Of a DNA stretch of 16,856 bases, positions 8,050 to 14,914 are shown piece by piece (within the stretch, counting starts at the first letter, position 1; each line of letters begins with the position of its first letter). Both the position numbers and the translations under genes were made by a program. The DNA comes from Gammaproteobacteria bacterium (lineage in GTDB: Bacteria; Pseudomonadota; Gammaproteobacteria; UBA9339), in contig JAHIYS010000201.1 in the NCBI GenBank assembly GCA_018814965.1, positions 1-16,856 on the forward strand, in the 5' to 3' direction. The notes below the pieces were generated by a model, which saw only the letters and a program-made list of their open reading frames with translations, was not told where the DNA came from and did no database searches.

Positions 8050-9999
8050 ATGGATACAACTAAAATGAAAGATATTAATGTCTTTGAGGAAGCAGCTCAA
8101 AACACCTCACTTACATCTGCCAAGCGTGGTCAATTAAAAATCTTCCTCGGCTATTGTGCTGGAGTAGGGAAAACTTATCGCATGCTGCAAGAAGGAACAG
8201 TAATTAAAAATAATGGCGTTGATGCGGTCATCGGGATTGTAGAAACCCATGGACGAGTAGAAACCGAGGCTTTAGTTCACGAACTAGAAGTAATACCGCG
8301 TAAAAGTATCAAATACTCTGGGATTACCATTGATGAAATGGACCTTGACCTCCTTCTCGAACGCCGGCCACAATTGGTCTTGGTAGATGAACTAGCACAT
8401 ACTAATATCCCGGGCTCTAGACATACCAAACGGTATCAAGATGTTGAAGAACTACTTAATGCTGGAATCAATGTTTACTCTACACTTAACATTCAACATA
8501 TTCACAGTTTGGTCGACATAATCTTTCAGATTACTGGAATAAAAGTAGAAGAAACTATTCCTAACCGGGTTTTAGAATCAGCTTTTGAAATCGAACTAGT
8601 TGACCTCTCCCCTGAAAAACTACAACAACGCCTAGCAGAAGGTAAAGTATATATTCCACAAAAAGCTAAAATAGCGATGCAAAAGTTTTTTAAAAAAGGG
8701 AATTTATTAGCTCTCCGAGAACTATCTTTAAAATATACTGCCAAAAGAGTTGATATTGATTTACTCTCTTACCGCGAAAGAGAGGAGATTATAGATGTTT
8801 GGCCAGTTGAATCAAAGCTGCTAGTAGGTATCAGCTCTAACAAGACCACCGAGAAAATACTGCTCATCGCTCACCGTATGGCTGCTGATCTTGAAGCGGA
8901 TTGGTATGCGGTCCATGTTGAATCATTGCAGCAAGTAAAATATACCGAAAAATCACGCAACCAACTTTACCGCAATATAAATCTTGCCGAAGAACTCGGA
9001 GCCAAAGTTGTATCCTTAAGTGGCAGCAATATTGCTGATGAAATTGTTAGTTTTGCCAAACAAAAAAACGTTACTTTAATCATTACTGGCCTATCGCAAC
9101 GCTCCCGTTGGCAGGAAATTATAAGGGGATCAGTGCTAAACAAACTTATAAAAAATGCCAGCCCCATAAACGTCCTCGTCGTTGGTAGCGATCTACAAAC
9201 ATCATCTAACCACAAACCACAATCAGTTAAACCTATGCAATACCGCCCATACATTCTAAGTTTTTTCAGCGTTATGGCTGTATTTTTTCTTAGCTGGCTA
9301 TTTCCCGAATGGCTCCTAGACAAAAATTTATTAATGATTTTATTGTTACCAGCGATTATAAGCGGAATTTTGGGCGGGCTATCTGCAGGACTTTTTACCT
9401 CTGTAATTGCGCTGGGACTGTATGATCTGTTTTTTATACCACCCACATCTTCATTTGCCATTACTGACTTGCGCTACCTATCAAATATAGTACTTTTTAT
9501 TTTTATTGTGTCAGGAGTAAGCTGGATTGGCAGAATGATTAGATGGCGCGCTGATAGCGCAAGATACCGCGAAAGATTTGTCTATGCTTTATATAATTTT
9601 AGTCGCGAGATTATCGGCGCTGAAAATTTCGCAGATATCTTAAACCGCGCCATGCGAAGTATTGCAGATGCATTTGAAAGCGATGTCATAACTCTTTTGC
9701 CATCAGAATCAAAAGAACTTGAATTAGCCGCCAAAAGCAAATTCGGATTAACATTAAGCGAAACCGAACAAGCGGTTGCAATATGGGTTTATAAAAATGG
9801 GCATCATGCTGGCAAAGGAACAAGCACTTTATCTTCAGCTAAATGGTACTATGTCCCACTAAAAACACGAGAAAGCGTTTTAGGAGTCATATGCTTGATG
9901 AAAACACACATAGACAAACCATTTTCTCCTGAACAAAGACGTCTGCTGGAAGCTTTTGCAGGAGTAATTGCTCTATCTCTAGCCAAAACCACCAAATAA
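8050..9999 (+). CDS. kdpD: KdpD-like sensor protein lacking the histidine-kinase module
   Basis: In E. coli KdpD (894 residues) senses K+/turgor and phosphorylates KdpE to switch on kdpFABC. Here the product has 649 residues. The N-terminal KdpD domain has a Walker A (AGVGKT, 37-42) and Walker B region (LVLVDELAHTN, 109-119). A universal-stress-like domain follows (about 250-375), then four membrane helices (about 400-500) and a GAF-like region (about 520-645). The protein ends at FAGVIALSLAKTTK, the point where E. coli KdpD enters its kinase part. There is no H-box and no N/G boxes, and the next 60 bp show no remnant of them. A GGCAGG precedes the ATG. kdpE is not adjacent. Either the protein regulates without kinase activity, or a kinase is encoded elsewhere. 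The family call is sure; the function of the short form is open. Confidence 0.93.
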   Translation: MDTTKMKDINVFEEAAQNTSLTSAKRGQLKIFLGYCAGVGKTYRMLQEGTVIKNNGVDAVIGIVETHGRVETEALVHELEVIPRKSIKYSGITIDEMDLDLLLERRPQLVLVDELAHTNIPGSRHTKRYQDVEELLNAGINVYSTLNIQHIHSLVDIIFQITGIKVEETIPNRVLESAFEIELVDLSPEKLQQRLAEGKVYIPQKAKIAMQKFFKKGNLLALRELSLKYTAKRVDIDLLSYREREEIIDVWPVESKLLVGISSNKTTEKILLIAHRMAADLEADWYAVHVESLQQVKYTEKSRNQLYRNINLAEELGAKVVSLSGSNIADEIVSFAKQKNVTLIITGLSQRSRWQEIIRGSVLNKLIKNASPINVLVVGSDLQTSSNHKPQSVKPMQYRPYILSFFSVMAVFFLSWLFPEWLLDKNLLMILLLPAIISGILGGLSAGLFTSVIALGLYDLFFIPPTSSFAITDLRYLSNIVLFIFIVSGVSWIGRMIRWRADSARYRERFVYALYNFSREIIGAENFADILNRAMRSIADAFESDVITLLPSESKELELAAKSKFGLTLSETEQAVAIWVYKNGHHAGKGTSTLSSAKWYYVPLKTRESVLGVICLMKTHIDKPFSPEQRRLLEAFAGVIALSLAKTTK

Positions 10000-10060
10000 T
10001 AATATGATATTAGATCGCTAAAATTCTAATTTTCTAGTTATGTAAATTTTACTTAATCAT

Positions 10061-11401
10061 ATGAAAAAATTTTTCCCTATAATATCAATTGTGGTTTTAT
10101 TTCTGATCTCAGGATGCGCATCTAATCATGAAAAATCGCTTTACAATAAAAAACCAGCATTTTATTCGTATATCATAGGCAGCATCAAAGATAATCGCAT
10201 AGATACCGAATATAATGCCGATGTTTATACCTCTTCAGCTAGTTGCCAAAAAACAATCTTTGCTTTGTTGGCCTATAAAATATTAGGCTCTGATTACCGC
10301 TACGAAACCAAATTATACATAACCAAAAAAAATCACAAAATTCATGACATTGTCATCTCCTTTGCTGGTGACCCCACATTAAAATCTGAAGACCTGATTC
10401 AACTAATCAAACCCATCAGCAACACTAAGATCACCGGCAAAATATTTTTAGATAATTCTTTATTTAAAACACCGTCACATTCAACAAATCTCATGATAGA
10501 CGACCTTGGAGCAGAGTATGCCCAACCAGTATCGAGCATAACATTAGATGATAATTTGTTTACCATAACAGCAAAGGCAAGCAAAATCCCAGGTAATAAA
10601 GCATCTCTTAGCAATGATTCCGGTTACGCCATGAACTCATATGTAACCACAACCCTTGAGCCCTCCTCTATCAAGTTATCTATGCATAATAATCGTATCC
10701 TAGCTCATGGCAACATCAATATAAATGATAACCAGCTAGAGCTTAAAAGATCGCCTATAGATTTCGACCACTATGTCTTATACAAAATTAAAACCATCAT
10801 AAAAAGATCTGGTATAAAAGGAAAGATAGAAATAATACAGGATCAATCACAGCTGCCTAAAAAATTATTGTTACAAAATATTAGTAAATCTACTCCCTTA
10901 GGCAGCATCATCCCTGTGGCTATAAAAAAATCGGATAACTTAGTGTTTGATTGCTTGTACCTAAAAATCATAAATTCACAACACAATAAACCCATAACAC
11001 ACTGGAGCGAAGGGGATAAAATTATACAGTCCTTAATTTACAAGCATTTTAATATCGATACGACAAAATCTATGTTTGTCGATGGATCAGGATTATCTAG
11101 ATACAATAGAGTCCAGCCTAGAAAACTTTTTGAAATACTAAAAAAAGGTTATCACTCTAATGAATTTATCAACTCCTTACCCAGCCCTGGGGAGCCAAAC
11201 AGCACACTAGCCAAAAGAACCAATTTATCAAAACATATTAGAGCAAAAACAGGTAATATGAGCGGCATTAGTTGTCTATGTGGATATAAAACTAGCAACC
11301 ATCCTAAAGCATTTGTTATAATCACCAACAGTTTTGCTCCACCAAACAAAGAGATGCTACCCATTTTAGATAATTTTATTAATAACAAGCTTGGCAAATA
11401 G
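10061..11401 (+). CDS. Lipoprotein D-alanyl-D-alanine carboxypeptidase/endopeptidase, PBP4-like (peptidase S13)
   Basis: S13 enzymes (DacB/PBP4) cleave the terminal D-Ala or D-Ala-DAP cross-links of peptidoglycan in the periplasm. All three penicillin-binding motifs are present in this 446-residue protein: SCQK (S61-K64), SDN (291-293) and KTG (396-398). DGSGLSRYN lies between the last two. The roughly 230-residue SxxK-SxN interval keeps the large insertion of PBP4. The N-terminus is a lipoprotein signal (lipobox LISGC, C19) with Ala at +2, implying an outer-membrane anchor, whereas E. coli DacB is soluble or loosely attached. The start follows kdpD by 61 bp, with no good Shine-Dalgarno in front of the ATG. 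Possibly cotranscribed with kdp and with the downstream LD-carboxypeptidase. Called dacB-like by motif, not by proven orthology. Confidence 0.9.
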   Translation: MKKFFPIISIVVLFLISGCASNHEKSLYNKKPAFYSYIIGSIKDNRIDTEYNADVYTSSASCQKTIFALLAYKILGSDYRYETKLYITKKNHKIHDIVISFAGDPTLKSEDLIQLIKPISNTKITGKIFLDNSLFKTPSHSTNLMIDDLGAEYAQPVSSITLDDNLFTITAKASKIPGNKASLSNDSGYAMNSYVTTTLEPSSIKLSMHNNRILAHGNININDNQLELKRSPIDFDHYVLYKIKTIIKRSGIKGKIEIIQDQSQLPKKLLLQNISKSTPLGSIIPVAIKKSDNLVFDCLYLKIINSQHNKPITHWSEGDKIIQSLIYKHFNIDTTKSMFVDGSGLSRYNRVQPRKLFEILKKGYHSNEFINSLPSPGEPNSTLAKRTNLSKHIRAKTGNMSGISCLCGYKTSNHPKAFVIITNSFAPPNKEMLPILDNFINNKLGK

Positions 11402-11445
11402 CCAATCAAGAAATCGGGTTAAAACATAACGCAGAAAATTTAAAT

Positions 11446-12486
11446 ATGAAAAAACTCACAAAAAAAATAGTACTTATCACTGGAGTCTGCTTATTAACTC
11501 TTAGCCTGACAATTCAGGCAAAACCCAACAAAACTTATCCTATCCTGCCATCTCGACTAAAAGTTGGTGATACCGTTGGTTTAGTATCACCAGGATATAG
11601 GGTTACTGAAAATATTCAAATTCAATTTGCCATTGAAAGAATGCAAGCTCTAGGTTTAAAGGTAAAGCTAGGCAAACACGTCTATACACGCTACGGTTAT
11701 TTAGCTGGAACCGATGAAAATCGCGCAGATGACATAAATCAAATGTTTGCCGATCCAGAGGTTAAAGCGATCATCGCCTTAAGGGGTGGCTGGGGAAGCA
11801 ACCGAATTTTAGGTCTGCTTAAATACAAAACAATTAAAAACAATCCCAAGATCTTTATGGGTTATAGCGACATAACATCACTACTATTAGCAATCAACGC
11901 TAAAACAGGGCTAGTTACTTTTCATGGACCAATGGCAGTTTTAACTTGGAACGAGTTTACAACCAACTACGCAAAAGATATTTTATTTAATGCAAAAAAA
12001 ATCACTTTCTCTAATCCTATCGAAAAAGAGGATGACCTGACTCAAACTAAAAATCGTATCGTGACAATTAGAAAAGGAAAAGCCTCTGGAAAACTTTTAG
12101 GAGGAAGCCTCACCTTATTAACCTCCATGATCGGCTCTAAATATCTTCCAAAATTCAATGGGGCGATTTTATTTGTTGAAGACATAGACGAGGATATTTA
12201 TAAAGTAGATAGAATGTTGACCCAACTCAAAACCGCTGGAGTGTTGGACAAAATTGCTGGGTTTGTATTTGGCAAATGCACCAGTTGTCAGGTGAAAAAT
12301 CCCACTTATGGTTCACTAACCTTTCAACAAGTATTAGAACATCACATCGTGCCTCTTAAAATCCCAGCGTGGTATGGATCAATGATCGGACATGATGATA
12401 AAATCTTTACTCTACCTGAAGGAACTTTGGTTACTATCGATGCAGAAAAGGGAACGATAGAGATGTTAGAGCCTGCGGTGAAATAA
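11446..12486 (+). CDS. Exported LD-carboxypeptidase (peptidase S66, LdcA/MccF family)
   Basis: S66 enzymes cleave the L-Lys/DAP-D-Ala bond of murein tetrapeptides; the MccF branch cleaves microcin C-type conjugates. The Ser-Glu-His triad is visible: S141 in MGYSDIT, E245 in LFVEDIDED, and H316 in MIGHDDKIFTLPEG. RGGWGSNRIL (about 109-118) is the usual oxyanion/substrate loop. The 346-residue protein starts with a Sec signal peptide (cleavage probably after IQA, residue 25), so it should work in the periplasm; the classic E. coli LdcA is cytoplasmic and about 300 residues long. It lies 44 bp after the PBP4-like gene, making a pair of wall-trimming enzymes. It converges on proS with 12 bp between the stops. 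MccF-like activity cannot be excluded from sequence alone. Confidence 0.9.
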   Translation: MKKLTKKIVLITGVCLLTLSLTIQAKPNKTYPILPSRLKVGDTVGLVSPGYRVTENIQIQFAIERMQALGLKVKLGKHVYTRYGYLAGTDENRADDINQMFADPEVKAIIALRGGWGSNRILGLLKYKTIKNNPKIFMGYSDITSLLLAINAKTGLVTFHGPMAVLTWNEFTTNYAKDILFNAKKITFSNPIEKEDDLTQTKNRIVTIRKGKASGKLLGGSLTLLTSMIGSKYLPKFNGAILFVEDIDEDIYKVDRMLTQLKTAGVLDKIAGFVFGKCTSCQVKNPTYGSLTFQQVLEHHIVPLKIPAWYGSMIGHDDKIFTLPEGTLVTIDAEKGTIEMLEPAVK

Positions 12487-12490
12487 GAAT

Positions 12491-12517
12491 AAAAGGCGTC
12501 AAATCTTGACGCCTTTT
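12491..12517. terminator. Bidirectional intrinsic terminator between the LD-carboxypeptidase gene and proS
   Basis: AAAAGGCGTCAA (12491-12502) and TTGACGCCTTTT (12506-12517) form a perfect 12-bp stem with a 3-nt loop; the A/T ends give a U-tract in either direction. It lies just after the LD-carboxypeptidase stop (12486) and overlaps the last codons and TGA of convergent proS, so it can terminate both genes. Confidence 0.9.
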
Positions 12518-14205
12518 ATAAACGCTAGCAAATTATCAACTTGAATATTCTCTGAACTATTTTTTAACCTGGTTTTATACTCTACAGTTTTAGCATCTAA
12601 TCCGCTTTCACTAATCACAATTCGATGTGGAATCCCAATCAAATCCATATCAGCAAATAAAACCCCAGCTCGCTCCTTACGATCATCAAGCAAGACATCA
12701 AAACCATTAGTAATTAATTCTTGGTAAATTTTTTCAGCCGCCTCTTTTACCCGATAAGATTTATGAAAACTCATCGGAATAATAACTATTTGAAATGGCG
12801 CAAGAGCATCAGGCCAAACAATCCCATGCTCATCATGATTTTGTTCAATCGCAGCAGCAACAGTGCGGGACACTCCGATACCGTAACATCCCATAAACAT
12901 CTCAACCGCTTTTCCTTTTTCGTTTAAAACTGTGGCATGCATCACCTTGCTATACTTTAGCCCTAATTGAAATACCTGACCAACCTCAATCCCGCGCATA
13001 AACTTCAGTTTACCGTTACCATCAGGACTCAAATCACCCTCCACAACTTTGCGTAGATCTGCGATTTGCGGCAATGGTAAATCACGCTGCCAATTTACAT
13101 TAATTAAATGCTTATCATTAATATTGGCACCACAAATAAAATCTTTAACTAAAATAGCATCGCGATCAGCAATGACAGGAATCTTTAAACCAACCGGACC
13201 AACCGATCCTGCCTCACACCCCAAAACATCTTGGAATTCATGAGGATTAATAAATGTTAATGGTGATGCAACCTCCGGTAGCTTACCCACTTTAATTTCA
13301 TTCAACTCATGATCACCACGTAACACCAAAGCAACCCAAGGGGTATCTTTACCCTTTACTATTAAAGTTTTTAAAATTTGTCTGGGCTCAATTTTTAAAA
13401 AAGAAGCAACATCTAAGATGGCTCCTACATTAGGAGTAGCAACCTCTTGCATTTTATTTTCAGAAACCGCAATCTCTGTTGACGGCGCTTGGCACTCTGC
13501 CGTTTCAACATTAGCTGCATAATCACTGGCGTCACTATATGCAATCAAATCTTCACCAGATTCAGCAAGCACCTGAAACTCGTGTGACTTACTACCACCA
13601 ATATTGCCAGTATCTGCAAGCACCGGCCGAAATTGCAAGCCAAAACGCGTAAAGATTCTCTTATACGCCTCATACATAACATCATAAGTTTGGGCCATCG
13701 AAGCTTCATCTAAATGGAAAGAATATGCATCTTTCATCATAAATTCTCGGCCACGCATCACACCAAAACGGGGACGAATTTCATCCCTAAACTTAGTTTG
13801 GATTTGATACAGGGTAAGCGGCAACTGCTTGTAACTACGTAATTCTCTTCTTACTAAATCGGTAACCACCTCTTCGTGGGTCGGACCAAAACAAAAATCA
13901 TGTTGATGCCTATCTTTGATTTTTAAAAGTTGATCACCATACATATCCCAACGATCTGATTCAATCCATAACTCAGCTGGCTGAATCGCAGGCATCAATA
14001 TCTCAAGAGCACCGATCCGATCCATCTCTTCACGAACAATCTTTTCTACTTTTTTTAATACTCGTAACCCCAAAGGTAGCCAGGTATAAATACCTGACGC
14101 AAGTTTTCTGATCATCCCTGCACGCAGCATTAGTTGATGGCTAATAATCTCAGCATCTGCAGGAACCTCGCGTAAGGTAGCAAGTAAAAAATTTGATGTA
14201 CGCAT
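12499..14205 (-). CDS. proS: Prolyl-tRNA synthetase (bacterial type, with editing domain)
   Basis: ProRS charges tRNA-Pro with proline in the cytoplasm. The 568-residue product (E. coli 572) has class II motifs: motif 1 around 50-75, motif 2 FRDEIRPRFGVMRGREF (139-155), and motif 3 GCYGIGVSR (439-447). FGPTHEE is at 107-113. The insertion between motifs 2 and 3 (about 225-405) is the editing domain that clears Ala-tRNA-Pro; it keeps K279 (ILKTLIVK) and H366 (INDKHLINVNW), matching E. coli K279 and H369. The C-terminal region (about 470-568) is the anticodon-binding domain. The ATG is followed by RTSNFLLATLREVP, the usual start of the family. The last codons overlap the bidirectional terminator. 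The gene diverges from fmdB across a palindrome. Confidence 0.98.
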   Translation of the reverse strand: MRTSNFLLATLREVPADAEIISHQLMLRAGMIRKLASGIYTWLPLGLRVLKKVEKIVREEMDRIGALEILMPAIQPAELWIESDRWDMYGDQLLKIKDRHQHDFCFGPTHEEVVTDLVRRELRSYKQLPLTLYQIQTKFRDEIRPRFGVMRGREFMMKDAYSFHLDEASMAQTYDVMYEAYKRIFTRFGLQFRPVLADTGNIGGSKSHEFQVLAESGEDLIAYSDASDYAANVETAECQAPSTEIAVSENKMQEVATPNVGAILDVASFLKIEPRQILKTLIVKGKDTPWVALVLRGDHELNEIKVGKLPEVASPLTFINPHEFQDVLGCEAGSVGPVGLKIPVIADRDAILVKDFICGANINDKHLINVNWQRDLPLPQIADLRKVVEGDLSPDGNGKLKFMRGIEVGQVFQLGLKYSKVMHATVLNEKGKAVEMFMGCYGIGVSRTVAAAIEQNHDEHGIVWPDALAPFQIVIIPMSFHKSYRVKEAAEKIYQELITNGFDVLLDDRKERAGVLFADMDLIGIPHRIVISESGLDAKTVEYKTRLKNSSENIQVDNLLAFIKGVKI

Positions 14206-14247
14206 ATTCTTAAATCCAATTTGTATAACAAGTTTTATTCTACAACA

Positions 14248-14278
14248 GTTATACTTATAAACAAAGCAAAGGGGTCAA
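14248..14278 (-). promoter_or_regulatory. Putative proS promoter with -35 in the palindrome arm
   Basis: On the minus strand TTGACC (14278-14273) lies in the left arm of the palindrome and is followed after 19 bp by TATAAC (14253-14248). The ATG of proS is then 43 bp away. The spacing is longer than the 17-bp optimum. An alternative is TTTGTT (14265-14260) with TAGAAT (14242-14237), spaced 17 bp. Confidence 0.4.
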
Positions 14279-14332
14279 GTCTGGACATAGGACACAGAGC
14301 ATCCCATCTCCTATGCCGAGACTTGACCCCTT
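14269..14332. repeat. REP-like palindrome between divergent proS and fmdB
   Basis: The left arm AAGGGGTCAAGTCT (14269-14282) and right arm AGACTTGACCCCTT (14319-14332) are perfect 14-bp inverted repeats. With the inner CATAGG/CCTATG the arms extend to 23 bp with two mismatches, around an 18-nt loop (14292-14309). From memory, 'GGGGTCAAGTCT'-type palindromes are common intergenic elements in many bacteria, often near REP-associated tyrosine transposase genes. No transposase is in this window, so if mobile it depends on a factor elsewhere. Confidence 0.75.
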
Positions 14333-14353
14333 ACTCTATTTTTGTGGTACAAT
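14323..14353 (+). promoter_or_regulatory. Putative fmdB promoter with -35 in the palindrome arm
   Basis: TTGACC (14323-14328), inside the right palindrome arm, is followed after 19 bp by TACAAT (14348-14353), about 40 bp before the fmdB ATG. The arrangement mirrors the proS side. The long spacer makes this moderate evidence. Confidence 0.4.
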
Positions 14354-14393
14354 TTTGAAAATCATGCTTCAAGATTATAACTGAGGGTAGAAA

Positions 14394-14675
14394 ATGCCAA
14401 TTTATGAATATGAATGTAAAAACTGCGGTCATAGGCTTGAACAGCTACAAAAAATGACTGATGAACCATTGCTCACCTGTCCTGAGTGCAAAAAAACACA
14501 ATTAGTAAAATTGATCTCTAATTCTAGCTTTCAACTAAAAGGCACAGGCTGGTATGTTACTGATTTTAAAGACAAAAACAGCGGCACCGCTGGCGCTAAA
14601 ACCACCACCAATTCTCCCCCTAAAAAGAAGGAAAATAAAGCTCCAGAAAAACCTAAAAACGTAGAAAAGAAATAG
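14394..14675 (+). CDS. FmdB family zinc-ribbon protein
   Basis: This is a small protein of the FmdB (putative regulatory, zinc ribbon) family, whose molecular role is not settled. MPIYEYECKNCGH is the family's standard start. C8/C11 and C29/C32 form a CxxC...CxxC zinc site, followed by FQLKGTGWYVTDF (51-63), also highly conserved. The last 30 residues are a Lys/Pro/Thr-rich, probably disordered tail. GAGGG seven nt before the ATG is a good ribosome-binding site. In many proteobacteria this gene directly precedes aspS, as here, but the gap to aspS is an unusually long 239 bp and contains repeat-like and structured sequence. Confidence 0.92.
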   Translation: MPIYEYECKNCGHRLEQLQKMTDEPLLTCPECKKTQLVKLISNSSFQLKGTGWYVTDFKDKNSGTAGAKTTTNSPPKKKENKAPEKPKNVEKK

Positions 14676-14698
14676 GACGTAAGGTAATATCTTTGTTA

Positions 14699-14742
14699 GC
14701 GAGCAATCAATCCAGAAAACATGCAAAAACAATTTGCTCTGG
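14699..14742. repeat. Degenerate 'attgcgag'-family repeat
   Basis: GCGAGCAATCAATCCAGAAAA (from 14699) followed by TTTGCTCTGG (14733-14742) gives GAGCAA/TTGCTC and CCAGA/TCTGG inverted pairs. This looks like a decayed copy of the same dispersed repeat family seen after aspS, where AATCTAGGAAA and CCTAGATT play the matching role. The similarity was judged by eye only. Confidence 0.4.
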
Positions 14743-14748
14743 TCAATA

Positions 14749-14847
14749 AGGTGGGAGGGGGTTGTGTTTTGAGTGGTGTGTCGAACCATGGATGGTAAGG
14801 AGACCAAGGACAGGAGTCCGTCCACGAAAAACATAACCCCTCCACCT
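14749..14847 (+). other. Structured 99-nt element between fmdB and aspS (possible RNA or MITE)
   Basis: The outer arms (14749-14770 and 14827-14847) pair over about 20 positions, AGGTGGGAGGGGGTTGTG against CATAACCCCTCCACCT, with two single-base bulges. The one unmatched DNA position becomes a G-U pair in a plus-strand RNA but A-C in the minus-strand RNA. Inside are GTGG/CCAC (14773-14776, 14822-14825), the hairpin ACCATGGATGGT and the hairpin GGACAGGAGTCC. It may be a leader RNA of aspS or a small mobile element with terminal inverted repeats. No known RNA family is recognised. Confidence 0.5.
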
Positions 14848-14914
14848 AAAATGGTTTGTTCAAATTATCTGGCTGAATAATTGAAGTTCACAGCTTATGA
14901 CAACTAAGGATTTT

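Noticed and set aside
8967..9461. 164-codon open frame on the minus strand inside kdpD
   Set aside because: Antisense to the USP and membrane part of KdpD; no recognisable motifs.
10006..10060. Possible remnant of the missing KdpD kinase after the kdpD stop
   Set aside because: The 61-bp gap is AT-rich with no H-box-like coding in any frame, and the next gene is an unrelated lipoprotein.
14535..14834. 99-codon minus-strand open frame overlapping fmdB and the structured element
   Set aside because: Its start lies within the inverted-repeat element and the rest is antisense to fmdB; the sequence has no protein-like motifs.
14897..14914. Upstream in-frame ATG as the aspS start
   Set aside because: No Shine-Dalgarno precedes it, whereas the ATG at 14915 has AAGGA in front and matches the conserved AspRS N-terminus.
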